Shown here in pieces: positions 19,962-29,990 of a stretch of DNA of 64,000 nucleotides. Within the stretch, counting starts at the first letter, position 1, and every line of letters begins with the position of its first letter. The notes under the pieces are model-generated. The model saw only the letters and a program-made list of their open reading frames with translations, ran no database searches and was not told the origin of the DNA. The DNA is from Sulfuriferula nivalis. GTDB taxonomy: Bacteria; Pseudomonadota; Gammaproteobacteria; Burkholderiales; Sulfuriferulaceae. The translations under genes were made by a program, and so were the position numbers. The DNA is taken from positions 434,001 to 498,000 of the forward strand of contig NZ_AP021881.1 in NCBI RefSeq assembly GCF_009937995.1. The letters run 5' to 3'.

Positions 19962-20908
19962 CGATTAACCCTCAACTTAATGCTGACGGCAGCTTGCGGC
20001 ATTTATTGACTATAGACGGGCTGCCACGTGCGATTTTGACGCATATTCTTGATACTGCTGAGGGTTTTATTTCAGTGAGTGAGCAGGAGGTTAAAAAAGT
20101 ACCTTTGTTGCGCGGCAAGGCAATTTTTAATTTGTTTTTCGAACCTTCGACACGGACACGTACGACTTTTGAAATCGCAGCAAAGCGACTTTCGGCAGAC
20201 GTCATTAACCTTAATATCAACGCATCCAGCCAAAGTAAGGGCGAGACCTTGCTGGATACGGTGGATAATTTAGCTGCCATGCAAGCTGATATGTTTGTTG
20301 TGCGGCATGCACAATCGGGTGCAGCACATATGATTGCGCGGCATGTGGCGCCACATATACACGTGGTAAATGCAGGCGATGGTCGTCATGCGCATCCCAC
20401 CCAGGGATTGCTGGATGTGTTTACCATCCGTAAATACAAGGGTGAGTTTCATAACCTGCGTGTCGCTATTGTTGGTGATGTACTGCATTCGCGTGTTGCA
20501 CGTTCACAAATCCATGCGCTGACTACACTGGGCGTGCCTGAAGTGCGTGTCATTGCCCCTAAAACGCTATTGCCTGTCGGTGTTGAGCAAATGGGTGTGC
20601 ATGTGTATCACGACATGCTGCAAGGGTTGAAAGACGTGGACGTGGTAATCATGTTGCGTTTGCAAAATGAACGTATGCGTGGTGCGCGCCTGCCCAGCTC
20701 GCAAGAGTATTTCAAATACTACGGTCTGACTCAGGAAAAACTGGCGTTAGCGCGTCCAGATGCCATCGTTATGCATCCAGGTCCTATGAACCGTGGTGTG
20801 GAAATTGACTCATCTGTCGCAGATGGCAAACAGTCTGTGATATTGCCACAGGTGACCTATGGTATCGCTGTACGTATGGCGGTCATGAGCATATTGGCGG
20901 GGAACTAA
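19958..20908 (+). CDS. pyrB: Aspartate carbamoyltransferase catalytic chain
   Basis: Catalyses the committed step of pyrimidine synthesis, carbamoyl phosphate plus aspartate to carbamoyl aspartate. The 316-residue protein has the carbamoyl-phosphate motif [12 protein letters not shown] and the aspartate-binding RLQNERM loop. It overlaps pyrR and the following pseudo-dihydroorotase, which in the pseudomonad-type holoenzyme forms part of the ATCase complex. Confidence 0.97.
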   Translation: MTINPQLNADGSLRHLLTIDGLPRAILTHILDTAEGFISVSEQEVKKVPLLRGKAIFNLFFEPSTRTRTTFEIAAKRLSADVINLNINASSQSKGETLLDTVDNLAAMQADMFVVRHAQSGAAHMIARHVAPHIHVVNAGDGRHAHPTQGLLDVFTIRKYKGEFHNLRVAIVGDVLHSRVARSQIHALTTLGVPEVRVIAPKTLLPVGVEQMGVHVYHDMLQGLKDVDVVIMLRLQNERMRGARLPSSQEYFKYYGLTQEKLALARPDAIVMHPGPMNRGVEIDSSVADGKQSVILPQVTYGIAVRMAVMSILAGN

Positions 20909-22188
20909 TGAAAATAAAAATTAGTAATGGGCGTGTTATAGACCCTAAAACACAATTCGACAGTATTGCTGATGTCTATATCGCGGCTGGAAAAATAGTG
21001 AGTATCGGTGCAATGCCAGCAGGTTTTCAGGCTAATCGTGTGATCGATGCGACGAATCAGATTGTTTGTCCCGGTCTGGTTGACCTGGCTGCGCGATTAC
21101 GTGAGCCAGGTTTCGAATATCGCGCAACGCTTGAGTCGGAAATGAATGCTGCGTGTGCAGGTGGCGTGACCAGCCTGGCTTGCCCACCAGATACTGATCC
21201 GCCATTAGACGAGCCCGGCTTGGTTGAGATGCTGAAGTTTCGTGCTAAAAATCTGAATCAGGCGCGTGTTTATCCTATCGGAGCGTTGACACAAAAACTG
21301 GAAGGTTTGCGACTCACTGAGATGGCTGAATTGCGTGATGCAGGTTGCGTCGGCTTTTCCCAAGCTGATGCACCCATAAGTGATACGCAAGTATTGGTAC
21401 GCGCACTGGAATATGCTTCGACGTTCGGATTTACTGTGTGGTTGCGTCCAGAAGATGCCTACCTTGCTAAAGGTGGGGTTGCGCATGACGGATTCGTCGC
21501 AACACGGCTGGGTTTGCCGGCTATTCCTGTGAGTGCAGAAACAGTTGCAGTTGCGACTATCTTGCTGCTGGTGCGAGAAACCAATGCGCGAGTGCATTTG
21601 TGTCGATTATCCTCAGCGCAGGGGGTTGATATGGTGCGTCGTGCGAAAGCGGAAGGGCTGAATATCAGTTGCGACGTCAGTATCAACCACTTGCATTTGT
21701 CGGAAATGGACATCGGTTATTTCGATCCTAACTATCATCTGAGCCCACCGTTACGTTCTACCCGTGACCGTGAAGCAATACGTGCAGGTCTGGCGGATGG
21801 AACGATAGATGCGCTGTGCTCGAATCACACACCTGTCGATGATGATGCCAAACAAATGCCATTTGCCGAAGCTGAAGCCGGTGCGACCGGGCTGGAGTTG
21901 TTGTTGCCGCTGGCATTGAAGTGGGCGCAGGATCAGGGTGTAAGTTTGGCCAATGCGCTAGCGCGTATCACGCATCATCCTGCACAAATACTGGGTCTGG
22001 ATGCGGGGCACTTAACTGTTGGGCAGGTTGCAGATGTGTGTATTTTCAACCCTGAATCTCGTTGGCAAGTTATTCCGGCTAATCTCAGAAGTCAGGGTAA
22101 AAACACCCCGTTTCTGGGTTATGAAATGCAAGGTGCGGTAACGTTTACTTTGGTTGATGGGCAAGTGGTGTTTGAGGCGAAAAAATAA
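20908..22188 (+). CDS. pyrX: Dihydroorotase homologue PyrC' (pseudo-DHOase)
   Basis: A 426-residue amidohydrolase-fold protein aligned with type I dihydroorotases, but the metal site is gone. The usual DxHxH before LREPG is DLAARLREPG, the HH pair after the central sheet is NHL, and the TDHAPH motif is SNHTPV. Such inactive PyrC' proteins in Pseudomonas and relatives are needed for assembly of the PyrB dodecamer. It overlaps pyrB by one base, which fits that role. A catalytic PyrC must be encoded elsewhere. Confidence 0.9.
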   Translation: MKIKISNGRVIDPKTQFDSIADVYIAAGKIVSIGAMPAGFQANRVIDATNQIVCPGLVDLAARLREPGFEYRATLESEMNAACAGGVTSLACPPDTDPPLDEPGLVEMLKFRAKNLNQARVYPIGALTQKLEGLRLTEMAELRDAGCVGFSQADAPISDTQVLVRALEYASTFGFTVWLRPEDAYLAKGGVAHDGFVATRLGLPAIPVSAETVAVATILLLVRETNARVHLCRLSSAQGVDMVRRAKAEGLNISCDVSINHLHLSEMDIGYFDPNYHLSPPLRSTRDREAIRAGLADGTIDALCSNHTPVDDDAKQMPFAEAEAGATGLELLLPLALKWAQDQGVSLANALARITHHPAQILGLDAGHLTVGQVADVCIFNPESRWQVIPANLRSQGKNTPFLGYEMQGAVTFTLVDGQVVFEAKK

Positions 22189-22218
22189 GCGTTACATTTG
22201 CTGATTTGTACGCAAAAA

Positions 22219-22251
22219 TAAAAAGCCACTTACTTGCGTAAGTGGCTTTTT
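22219..22251. terminator. Bidirectional terminator after pyrX
   Basis: AAAAAGCCACTTA, loop CTTGCG and TAAGTGGCTTTTT form a 13-bp stem with A and T tails, between the convergent pyrX and the dynamin-like gene. Confidence 0.93.
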
Positions 22252-22265
22252 AACGGTTAAAACAC

Positions 22266-24227
22266 TCAGGCTGCGATAGCTTGAACTTTGCTAAGTGATG
22301 CAATCAAAGCGTGTTTAATATCACTTTCCAAACGATTCAGTGCTTCAAGTTGCTTGTCGATGTTATGGCGCATTTCTTCCAGCTCCGCAATGCGGTCTTC
22401 CAGTGTGTCAGTGGCTTTGTGGATGCGTTTGATGCTTTCCAGGCGGCGACGTAACTGCATTTGGTGTTCACGTACTTGCGTTTCCATCGGTGCCATCACT
22501 GCTTTCAGCCAGCTGTCGGCTTCACGATTAGCGACTTCATAGATGTTCACTACACGACTCGCCAGCGTTTCAAAGAATTTGGCCGTGAGTGTGTACTGTT
22601 CGTTGGTCAGCATATTGAGCAAGGTGTTGAAATGCTCGTTGTAGGTTTTTTCCAGTCTGTCCATTTCCTTCTTGTATTTAAAGGTGGAATAGGTCGGTGG
22701 TGTCACCTCGGTCAAGCCGTGCTCACTGCTGAATTTTTTGTACATCGCAGCCATCATTTCCTTGATTTCTTCGATTTGAGTCGCTGAGTGAGTGATATTT
22801 TCATCGACTTTGGAGAAGAAACCATTCATGGCGCTGCGTAATCCGGCACTGAAGCGACTTTTTTCCATGGCTATGCGCGTGTCACGGACTTCGGCTTTGA
22901 TCCGTTCCATACCTAAGTGGCTGAACAGGACATTTGATTGTTGTGAAAATACGCTGCGTAATGCCTGGAATTGTTGCAGACCACGTTCAAAGTGCGCTTT
23001 TTCTTCTTCTACCTTGGCCATCATGTGTTGCACGACTTCTTCATTTTTACCGCGCAAGCCTGTCAGTTCCAGCAGTTGTTCGTCTATATTGTTCATGCGT
23101 GCGCCAAGCAGGCCGCGCGTGCTGGTCATCAGATCATCCATTTCACCGGCAGTATTTTCGCGCACGATGTCTTGTTTGGACGGGATGAGCTCGTCGCTGA
23201 GTGCATGTTCCAGTTCTAGCAAACGGCTTTTTACCAATAGCTCGTGGTCATTGTTGATTTTCGCCAACAGACCTTTCTGTGCAGAAACTGGATAAATTTG
23301 CTTGTTTTCCAACCCTAACAGATTGGCACAGCTGACGACTTGACCCTGAATTTCAGCATCTATAGCATCCTGGGTTTTGAGTTCATCCCACTGGCTATCA
23401 ATTTTGTTGAGTACGACTAAACGGCCACGATGTCCACCTTGCATAGGTGCAATATGGCTGCGCCATACTTCAATGTCAGATTTGGTGACGCCAGTATCGG
23501 CCGCCAGTATGAAAATAATCGCGTGAGCGTTAGGCAGCAGGTTTAATGTCAGTTCTGGTTCTGTACCAATCGCATTCAGCCCTGGTGTGTCAAGAATGAC
23601 CAATCCCTTTTCCAGCAAAGGATGTGGAAAATTGATAATCGCATGGCGCCAGCGTGGAATTTCTACCATGCCTTCAGCATCTACAGTCAATAACGAGTCC
23701 GCATCCTGTGCACGGTACAGGCCGAATTTTTCGGCTTCATCTTTGCTGACACGCTGGGTTTCACTGACGCGCTGTAATGTTTCCAGCATGGAGTCTGCTG
23801 AATCTACATCTAATGGTATGGTTGTCCATTCGTCAGGGTAACGTTTGTATTCGGTGGTGGTTACATTGCCTGCGCGTGTGGCGATAGGCAGTAACTGTAT
23901 GGATGGAGGGCGGCTGCCATCGTAGAGCAATTCGGTCGGGCACATGGTGGTGCGGCCAGCAGTCGAAGGCAATAGACGTTTTTTGTAATCAGCAAAAAAG
24001 ATTGCATTAATTAATTCGGATTTGCCACGTGAAAACTCAGCAACAAACGCAACGTTAAGCTTGTCTTCAGCCAGACGATCTATCAGGTGTTGCAAACGCA
24101 GGTCAATTTGCCAGTCACTGATTTCTTCGTTGGTCAGCCATTGCCGATAATGCCCGATCTGGGTAGAAAGCTGTTCACGCCAAGCGCTATATTGTTCGAA
24201 TTGTTCGGATAAACTTAAGTTGGACAT
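22266..24227 (-). CDS. Bacterial dynamin-like GTPase
   Basis: A 653-residue large GTPase. The G domain shows G1 AEFSRGKSELINAIF, the conserved switch Thr region (LLPSTAGRTTMCP), G3 LDTPGLNAIGTE and G4 LNKIDSQWD. Long coiled-coil/helical stretches follow (about 330-640), as in dynamin-family proteins that act on membranes. The target membrane and role are unknown. It is a single gene, convergent with pyrX. Confidence 0.85.
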   Translation of the reverse strand: MSNLSLSEQFEQYSAWREQLSTQIGHYRQWLTNEEISDWQIDLRLQHLIDRLAEDKLNVAFVAEFSRGKSELINAIFFADYKKRLLPSTAGRTTMCPTELLYDGSRPPSIQLLPIATRAGNVTTTEYKRYPDEWTTIPLDVDSADSMLETLQRVSETQRVSKDEAEKFGLYRAQDADSLLTVDAEGMVEIPRWRHAIINFPHPLLEKGLVILDTPGLNAIGTEPELTLNLLPNAHAIIFILAADTGVTKSDIEVWRSHIAPMQGGHRGRLVVLNKIDSQWDELKTQDAIDAEIQGQVVSCANLLGLENKQIYPVSAQKGLLAKINNDHELLVKSRLLELEHALSDELIPSKQDIVRENTAGEMDDLMTSTRGLLGARMNNIDEQLLELTGLRGKNEEVVQHMMAKVEEEKAHFERGLQQFQALRSVFSQQSNVLFSHLGMERIKAEVRDTRIAMEKSRFSAGLRSAMNGFFSKVDENITHSATQIEEIKEMMAAMYKKFSSEHGLTEVTPPTYSTFKYKKEMDRLEKTYNEHFNTLLNMLTNEQYTLTAKFFETLASRVVNIYEVANREADSWLKAVMAPMETQVREHQMQLRRRLESIKRIHKATDTLEDRIAELEEMRHNIDKQLEALNRLESDIKHALIASLSKVQAIAA

Positions 24228-24297
24228 CTGTCTTCGCCCCTAGTAATGTACGGTTTTAATTATTTGATAAGTATAGCCAAAATTGTAAACCTTGTGC

Positions 24298-25116
24298 CTA
24301 TTTTTTCTGACACTGAGCACAATAAAAAGTACTGCGCTGGTTTTGACGTAAATGGCGTATCAATTGCCCACATTGATGACAGGTTAGGTCGGTGCGGCCA
24401 TAGACGAAATATTGCTGCTGGAAATAACCTGATGCACCATCACTACCAACAAAATCACGTAAAGTGCTACCGCCTGCCGTGATGGCTTTTTCCAGCGTGT
24501 TTTTGATAGATTCAACTAAGCGTACATAACGGGGGCGGCTAATTTTTCCTGCTGCGAGTTCGGGGTGGATACCAGCGTGGAACAGTGATTCATTAGCGTA
24601 GATATTGCCGACACCAACTACGTGATGACTGTCCATGATAAAGCTTTTAATCGAGCTGCTGCGGCCACGTGATTTCATATATAAATAGTCGCCGTTAAAA
24701 TCATCCGTGAGTGGCTCTACGCCTAAATTCACCAGTAAAGCGTGATTCAGTGGGTTGTTTTCTGCCCATAATACCGCACCGAATCGGCGCGGATCACGCA
24801 GGCGTATGCATTGCTGATTTTGCAGCACAATATCGATATGATCATGAACTCCTGCGGGCGTAGCGCTGTCTAGTATGCGCAAACTGCCTGACATGCCAAG
24901 ATGTATCAATATGGTGCCGTGGTCTAATTGGACGAGTAAATATTTACCGCGCCGGCTTAACGCCTGTATAGTTTGCAACTGAGTAAGTTGTGGCAGATTT
25001 TCCGGTACTGGCCAGCGCAGTTTGGGGTTGCGCACGACGATCTGTTGTATGGTGTGCCCGACAACATGTGGCAATAAGCCACGGCGTGTGGTTTCTACTT
25101 CTGGTAATTCAGGCAT
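24298..25116 (-). CDS. mutM: Formamidopyrimidine-DNA glycosylase
   Basis: Excises 8-oxoguanine and formamidopyrimidines. The 272-residue protein begins PELPEVETTRRGL with the catalytic Pro2/Glu3, has the H2TH region (VGVGNIYANESLF) and ends in a CxxC...CxxC zinc finger. It is divergent from the exporter operon. Confidence 0.97.
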   Translation of the reverse strand: MPELPEVETTRRGLLPHVVGHTIQQIVVRNPKLRWPVPENLPQLTQLQTIQALSRRGKYLLVQLDHGTILIHLGMSGSLRILDSATPAGVHDHIDIVLQNQQCIRLRDPRRFGAVLWAENNPLNHALLVNLGVEPLTDDFNGDYLYMKSRGRSSSIKSFIMDSHHVVGVGNIYANESLFHAGIHPELAAGKISRPRYVRLVESIKNTLEKAITAGGSTLRDFVGSDGASGYFQQQYFVYGRTDLTCHQCGQLIRHLRQNQRSTFYCAQCQKK

Positions 25117-25142
25117 GGTTATATATAACGAAAGCGTAATCG

Positions 25143-26519
25143 ATGAAGTTTAACCGAAATTTAATTTATGTATTGAGTTGTCTCGCATTCGCGGCACAGG
25201 CTGCGGATGAGGGCTTGAAATTGCAGTCGAGTAGTATGTTAAGCATGGATCCATTTGCCACGCACGATAAAGTTGCGGCGAATGTGACGGGTTATATCCA
25301 GCATGATTGCGTGTTGCCGGCAGGCGCAATGAATTTGCTTGATGTGGTCAATACAGCACTTTGTAATAATCCACAAACACGCAGCGCATGGGCGAGCGCG
25401 CAAGTTGCCGCGGGGCAGTTGGGTAGTGCGCAGAGTAGCTATTTGCCTAGCGTAAATGGTACAGCTAATCTCAGTCGAGATCGTAGCCTGTTAACAGGAT
25501 TGAATACTACTAATCGCAGCTTTGGTTTATCACTTAATTACCTGTTGTTTGATTTTGGTACACGTAGTGCACAACGCGATGCGGCATTGGCTAGCCTGGA
25601 TGCAGCTAACCGAAATCAGGATCAGGCTGTAAATAGCGTTTATCTCGCGGTGGTGCAGGCGTATTACCAGTATTTTGCAAGTCAGGCACAAGTGACCTCG
25701 TTGGTTGAAGCAGAAAAATCTGCCAAGTTGAGTCTGGATGCAGCTACTGGACGTTATCAAGCAGGGGTGAACACTCGGGCTGATGTGTTGCAAGCCCAAA
25801 CTGCTTACAGTCAAGCGCAACTCAATCGCCTCCGTGCTGAAGGTGACATGCGTGTGGCGCAGGGTGTGTTGACTAATGCGGTGGGTCTGGACGCAGATCA
25901 GTCACTGAATTTAACGCCACCTGCTGATGATTTGGCACTAAAAAATCTTACTGGTAATGTGCGCGATTTGATTGTTCAAGCACAGCAACAGCGTCCCGAT
26001 TTGCAAGCTGCAGCCGCGCAACTGCGTGCTGCACAAGCCCAGGTGCGACTCAATGAAGCAGCTGGTATGCCTACGCTGTCACTGATAGGCAGCACTAATT
26101 ACCAAGATAATGGCAGTATTAACGGTACAGGTAACAGTATCGGTTTAGCGGTGAACGTGCCGATTTTTACCGGATTCAATTCCGCCTACAAGATACGTAC
26201 AGCTCAGGCGCAAGTGTTGGTTCAGCAAGCGCAGCAAGCGCAGTTAAGTAATCAGGTAGCGCTAGATGTATGGCGTGCATGGCAAAATTTAGCGACTGAA
26301 TCGAATGCGCTTAAAGCCAGTGCTGATCTGGTTGTGAGTGCGACTGCTTCAAATGACATGGCGTTGGGTCGTTATCGAGCCGGGGTAGGCAATATTCTGG
26401 ACGTGCTTAATGCGCAGGCTAGTTTGGCGAGTGCGCGTAGTCAGCAAATTCAAGCGCAATATAATTTGCGTATTGCCAAGGTTGCACTGGCGCAAGCGGT
26501 AGGGCGGCTGGATGAGTAA
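25143..26519 (+). CDS. TolC-family outer-membrane efflux channel
   Basis: A 458-residue outer-membrane factor: signal peptide (about 1-20), then two repeats of the OEP domain with long helical hairpins rich in Gln/Ala and the typical ARYQAGV(N/G) motifs (TGRYQAGVNTRADVLQA and LGRYRAGVGNILDVLNA). No lipobox, so it is TolC-like rather than OprM-like. It begins an exporter operon with an adaptor, an ATPase and a permease. Substrate unknown. Confidence 0.92.
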   Translation: MKFNRNLIYVLSCLAFAAQAADEGLKLQSSSMLSMDPFATHDKVAANVTGYIQHDCVLPAGAMNLLDVVNTALCNNPQTRSAWASAQVAAGQLGSAQSSYLPSVNGTANLSRDRSLLTGLNTTNRSFGLSLNYLLFDFGTRSAQRDAALASLDAANRNQDQAVNSVYLAVVQAYYQYFASQAQVTSLVEAEKSAKLSLDAATGRYQAGVNTRADVLQAQTAYSQAQLNRLRAEGDMRVAQGVLTNAVGLDADQSLNLTPPADDLALKNLTGNVRDLIVQAQQQRPDLQAAAAQLRAAQAQVRLNEAAGMPTLSLIGSTNYQDNGSINGTGNSIGLAVNVPIFTGFNSAYKIRTAQAQVLVQQAQQAQLSNQVALDVWRAWQNLATESNALKASADLVVSATASNDMALGRYRAGVGNILDVLNAQASLASARSQQIQAQYNLRIAKVALAQAVGRLDE

Positions 26520-26886
26520 TGACTGGCAGTTTCGTTTTGAGTTTGCGGCGGTCATCGCATTTTCTTTTTTCATCCCGGGGATGATTTATGTGGTGATGAT
26601 GGTTAAGCGCTCTATTTCACGTACTACAGTTGCATTGCTGGGGTTTGCTCTGGTCGCGGTGGCGGGAATCGATGCCGTTTTGTTACATCATATTGCTTAT
26701 GCCGCACAACATACCGCTTCGGTATGGGATGACAAACTGTTTGCATCAGAATTGTCTGTGGCTCTCTACTTGTTGCCATTGGTATCGGCAGGAGTCGGGG
26801 TTAATATTTTGTCGCATATACTCATTACCCATTTAGCAGAGGCAGAGCGGGCGTTTGATCGGCAAGCCAATAAGGAAGATGTATGA
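26512..26886 (+). CDS. Small inner-membrane protein of the exporter operon
   Basis: A 124-residue protein with three predicted membrane segments (about 10-32, 38-60 and 82-106). I do not recognise the family. It overlaps the TolC gene by 8 bp and the adaptor gene by 4 bp, so it is very likely translated and part of the same export system, perhaps as an accessory subunit. No catalytic motif is visible. Confidence 0.7.
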   Translation: MSNDWQFRFEFAAVIAFSFFIPGMIYVVMMVKRSISRTTVALLGFALVAVAGIDAVLLHHIAYAAQHTASVWDDKLFASELSVALYLLPLVSAGVGVNILSHILITHLAEAERAFDRQANKEDV

Positions 26887-28022
26887 AATTAAGTAAGTCA
26901 GCGTGGATTATCGCGGTGTTAGTTCTGGCGGGTGGTGCTTATGTGTATGTGCAAGGTAAGAATGCCAAGCCAGCTATGGATCGTTATCGGTTGGCAGAAG
27001 TGGTGCGTGGTGATCTGGTGCGTAATGTTTCGGCGAATGGTACGTTAAACCCGGTTGTTCTGGTTAATGTGGGTACGCAGGTTTCAGGGGTGGTGAAGGC
27101 ATTGCATGTGGATTACAACCAGAAAGTTAAGGCTGGGCAAATACTGCTGGAGCTGGATCCCGCATTATTACAGGCGCAAATTGCGCAAAGCAGTGCCAAT
27201 GTGACTCGTGCGCAAGCTGCTTTGAAGCTGGCGCAAACGCTGGCTATGCGCCAGCATAATTTATTAAAACTGGATTACGTAGCGCGTCAGGATGTTGATC
27301 AGGCTGACGATGTAGTAGCGGGTGCCCGCGCACAGCTGGCAGTAGCGCAGGCGCAATTAGTGCGTGATCAGACTAATTTGGCTTATAGCGTCATCCGTTC
27401 GCCTGTTTCTGGGACGGTGATAGATCGTTCTGTCGACGTGGGGCAAACGGTTGCAGCAAGTTTCCAGACGCCGACTTTGTTTAAGATTGGTCAGGATTTG
27501 AGCAAAATGCAAATTGATACCACCGTTGCGGAAGCGGACGTGGGCGGGATTAAAGTCGGGCAGCCTGCACGTTTTACTGTTGATGCATTCCCGGATCGCA
27601 ATTTTGAAGGCAAGGTGCGACAAATACGTCTTAATCCTACCAGTCAGCAAAATGTGGTGACTTATGATGTAGTGGTTGCCGTGGATAACCCGGATTTTGT
27701 GCTGCTTCCTGGTATGACGGCTTATGTCAATATTGAAATTGATCGGCGTAATAATGTGTTACTTGTGCCAAATGCGGCGTTACGCTTTAAGCCCACGGAA
27801 GAAACCGACAAGTCGGCCGATAAACCACATCGTCCAGCGGGTACGGGTGTGTATGTATTGCAGGCAGGTAAGCCGGTGGCCATCAAGCTCCAGTCTGGCA
27901 TGACGGATAATAAGCAGACCGAAGTGGTGAGTGGCGCTCTGGCTGCGGGTAATGAGGTAATCGTGGGCGACAAACAGGCTGAACAGAACGATAAATCTAA
28001 GCAAACGCAGCGATTATTCTAA
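26883..28022 (+). CDS. MacA-like periplasmic adaptor
   Basis: A 379-residue membrane-fusion protein: N-terminal membrane anchor (about 7-24), lipoyl half-motifs (GTQVSGVVKALHVDYNQKV and VIRSPVSGTVIDRSVDVGQ) around a helical hairpin, then a beta-barrel and membrane-proximal domain. It links the ABC permease to the TolC-like channel. Relatives are MacA/YknX. It overlaps the small membrane protein gene (ATGA) and is 2 bp from the ATPase gene. Confidence 0.93.
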   Translation: MKLSKSAWIIAVLVLAGGAYVYVQGKNAKPAMDRYRLAEVVRGDLVRNVSANGTLNPVVLVNVGTQVSGVVKALHVDYNQKVKAGQILLELDPALLQAQIAQSSANVTRAQAALKLAQTLAMRQHNLLKLDYVARQDVDQADDVVAGARAQLAVAQAQLVRDQTNLAYSVIRSPVSGTVIDRSVDVGQTVAASFQTPTLFKIGQDLSKMQIDTTVAEADVGGIKVGQPARFTVDAFPDRNFEGKVRQIRLNPTSQQNVVTYDVVVAVDNPDFVLLPGMTAYVNIEIDRRNNVLLVPNAALRFKPTEETDKSADKPHRPAGTGVYVLQAGKPVAIKLQSGMTDNKQTEVVSGALAAGNEVIVGDKQAEQNDKSKQTQRLF

Positions 28023-28024
28023 TC

Positions 28025-28723
28025 ATGAGCCATGTAATAGAGGTTAAGCAGTTAGGCAAGGATTATGCGACCGAGGCGGGTGTGTTTGTTGCGTTGAAAT
28101 CGGTGGATTTGACTATATCCTCAGGAGAGTTTGTTGCCATCATGGGGCCGTCTGGTTCCGGCAAGTCTACTTTGATGAATCTGCTCGGCTGTCTGGATTA
28201 TCCCAGTCGTGGCGAATACAAACTGGATGGCGAAGATGTGTCTAAATTGTCATCTGATGCGCTGGCGGCTTTGCGTAACCGTGTTATAGGTTTTGTATTC
28301 CAGGGTTTTAATTTGTTGCCGCGTTTGAATGTGCGCGATAACGTGGCATTGCCTATGCTCTACAAGGGCACCAGTGGCAGTGAGCGCAAACAGCGCGCTG
28401 ATGAAATGTTGGCGCAAGTTGGGTTGGCTGGCTTGGGCGATCGTCACCCCAATCAACTTTCAGGTGGGCAACAACAGCGCGTGGCTATTGCGCGTGCTTT
28501 AACTAATACGCCACGACTGATACTGGCGGATGAGCCTACGGGCAATCTTGATAGTCATACCAGCGATGAAGTCATGCGTTTATTTACTGAACTGAACAGC
28601 ACTGGCATTACTGTCATCATCGTTACGCATGAAGCTGATGTTGCCAAATATGCCCAGCGGTTGGTGCGGTTCAAGGATGGCGAGATGGTTTACGATGGCA
28701 AACCAGAAGGTGATTTATCTTGA
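28025..28723 (+). CDS. MacB/LolD-type ABC ATPase
   Basis: A 232-residue nucleotide-binding protein with Walker [10 protein letters not shown], signature [15 protein letters not shown] and Walker [13 protein letters not shown]. It would power the permease at 28767. In E. coli MacB the ATPase and membrane domain are one chain; here they are split. A 43-bp gap containing a dispersed repeat separates the two genes. Confidence 0.95.
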   Translation: MSHVIEVKQLGKDYATEAGVFVALKSVDLTISSGEFVAIMGPSGSGKSTLMNLLGCLDYPSRGEYKLDGEDVSKLSSDALAALRNRVIGFVFQGFNLLPRLNVRDNVALPMLYKGTSGSERKQRADEMLAQVGLAGLGDRHPNQLSGGQQQRVAIARALTNTPRLILADEPTGNLDSHTSDEVMRLFTELNSTGITVIIVTHEADVAKYAQRLVRFKDGEMVYDGKPEGDLS

Positions 28724-28734
28724 TTTGCAATAAA

Positions 28735-28749
28735 GTTAGAACTGACCCC
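28735..28749 (-). repeat. Dispersed repeat, copy R1
   Basis: Read on the minus strand this is GGGGTCAGTTCTAAC, identical to R2 (31512-31526) and one base from R3 (49510-49524). Similarity to R2 continues for about ten more bases toward TTGCA. It lies in the ATPase-permease gap. The adjoining ACCCC-GTCAGA-GGGGGT forms a small hairpin, and its G-rich arm is the likely Shine-Dalgarno of the permease. Confidence 0.75.
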
Positions 28750-28766
28750 GTCAGAGGGGGTGGGCG

Positions 28767-29990
28767 ATGAATCCGGTTGCTATGCTGGCTGAGTCGTGGC
28801 GTGCGATTATTGCTAATCGTATGCGTTCATTTTTAACTATGCTAGGGATGATAATCGGCGTGGCTGCGGTGGTGCTGATGCTGGCCATCGGGCAAGGCGC
28901 GCAAAATGCGATCAACTCCACCATCAGTTCTATGGGAAGTAATCTGTTTATCGTACTGTCGGGTGCTACAACCTCCGGTGGACAGCGTATGGGGCTGGGT
29001 ACTTCGCCGACGCTTACCATGAGCGATGCTGCTGCGCTGGCGGAATTGCCTAATGTCACAGCCGCGGCACCCGTTCAGCCAGGCACAGCTGCGGCAGTTT
29101 ATGCGGGCAATAACTGGAGTACTTCGGTCAGTGGTGTGACCCCCGATTATTTACAGGTACGCAACTGGGTGGTCGCCTCGGGATTCGCGTTTACTGATGC
29201 TGATGTGCGTGGTGCTGCCCGTGTGGCTATCCTCGGACAAACCGTAGTGGATAATTTGTTCGGCGATGAAAATCCCATAGGCAAAACCATGCGTATCAAT
29301 AGAAGCCCTTTTACAGTTGTTGGTGTGCTCGAACCTAAAGGCCAAAGTCTGGATGGGCGTGATCAGGATGATGTCATTATTGTTCCTGTGACTACGGCGC
29401 AGCGTAAGCTGTTCGGCAGCCAATTCCCGGGAACTGTTCGGTTTATTATGGCGCAAGCCAGCACGGCTGAAGCGATGCCAGCCGTTGAGAAAGAAATGAA
29501 TGAGTTGCTGCGTGCCCGCCATCGTGTTGCAGCAGATGCCGATGCGGATTTCAGCGTGCGTAACCTTTCTGCCATGGCAGAGGCTAGCGCAGCCGCAACA
29601 CGCATCATGTCATATGTGCTGGGTGCGATTGCTTCCATTTCGTTGATTGTTGGCGGTATTGGCATTATGAATATCATGCTGGTATCCGTAACCGAACGTA
29701 CGCGGGAAATCGGCATACGCATCGCCATCGGCGCGCGTCACCGAGATATTTTGCTGCAGTTTTTGTTAGAGGCGATCACCATTTCCCTCATAGGTTGTTT
29801 AATCGGCGTAGGTTTGGGGATGGGTGGTGCGTGGGCGGTGCAAAAACTGGCGGGATTCCCCGTGGTAGTGACGTTTGACATTGCCTTGCTCGCATTTAGT
29901 GTGGCTGCGGGTGTGGGTATATTTTTCGGATTTTATCCTGCACGCAGGGCGGCTTTGATGAATCCGATTGATGCGTTGCGTTATCAGTAA
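28767..29990 (+). CDS. MacB-like ABC permease (FtsX family)
   Basis: A 407-residue protein: N-terminal membrane segment (about 20-43, LTMLGMIIGVAAVVLMLAIG), a large periplasmic MacB_PCD domain (about 45-250), and three C-terminal FtsX segments with the conserved ERTREIGIRIAIGA loop. With the ATPase, adaptor and TolC-like channel it forms a tripartite MacAB-type exporter, acting by mechanotransmission on a periplasmic substrate such as a peptide, glycolipid or macrolide. Confidence 0.93.
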   Translation: MNPVAMLAESWRAIIANRMRSFLTMLGMIIGVAAVVLMLAIGQGAQNAINSTISSMGSNLFIVLSGATTSGGQRMGLGTSPTLTMSDAAALAELPNVTAAAPVQPGTAAAVYAGNNWSTSVSGVTPDYLQVRNWVVASGFAFTDADVRGAARVAILGQTVVDNLFGDENPIGKTMRINRSPFTVVGVLEPKGQSLDGRDQDDVIIVPVTTAQRKLFGSQFPGTVRFIMAQASTAEAMPAVEKEMNELLRARHRVAADADADFSVRNLSAMAEASAAATRIMSYVLGAIASISLIVGGIGIMNIMLVSVTERTREIGIRIAIGARHRDILLQFLLEAITISLIGCLIGVGLGMGGAWAVQKLAGFPVVVTFDIALLAFSVAAGVGIFFGFYPARRAALMNPIDALRYQ

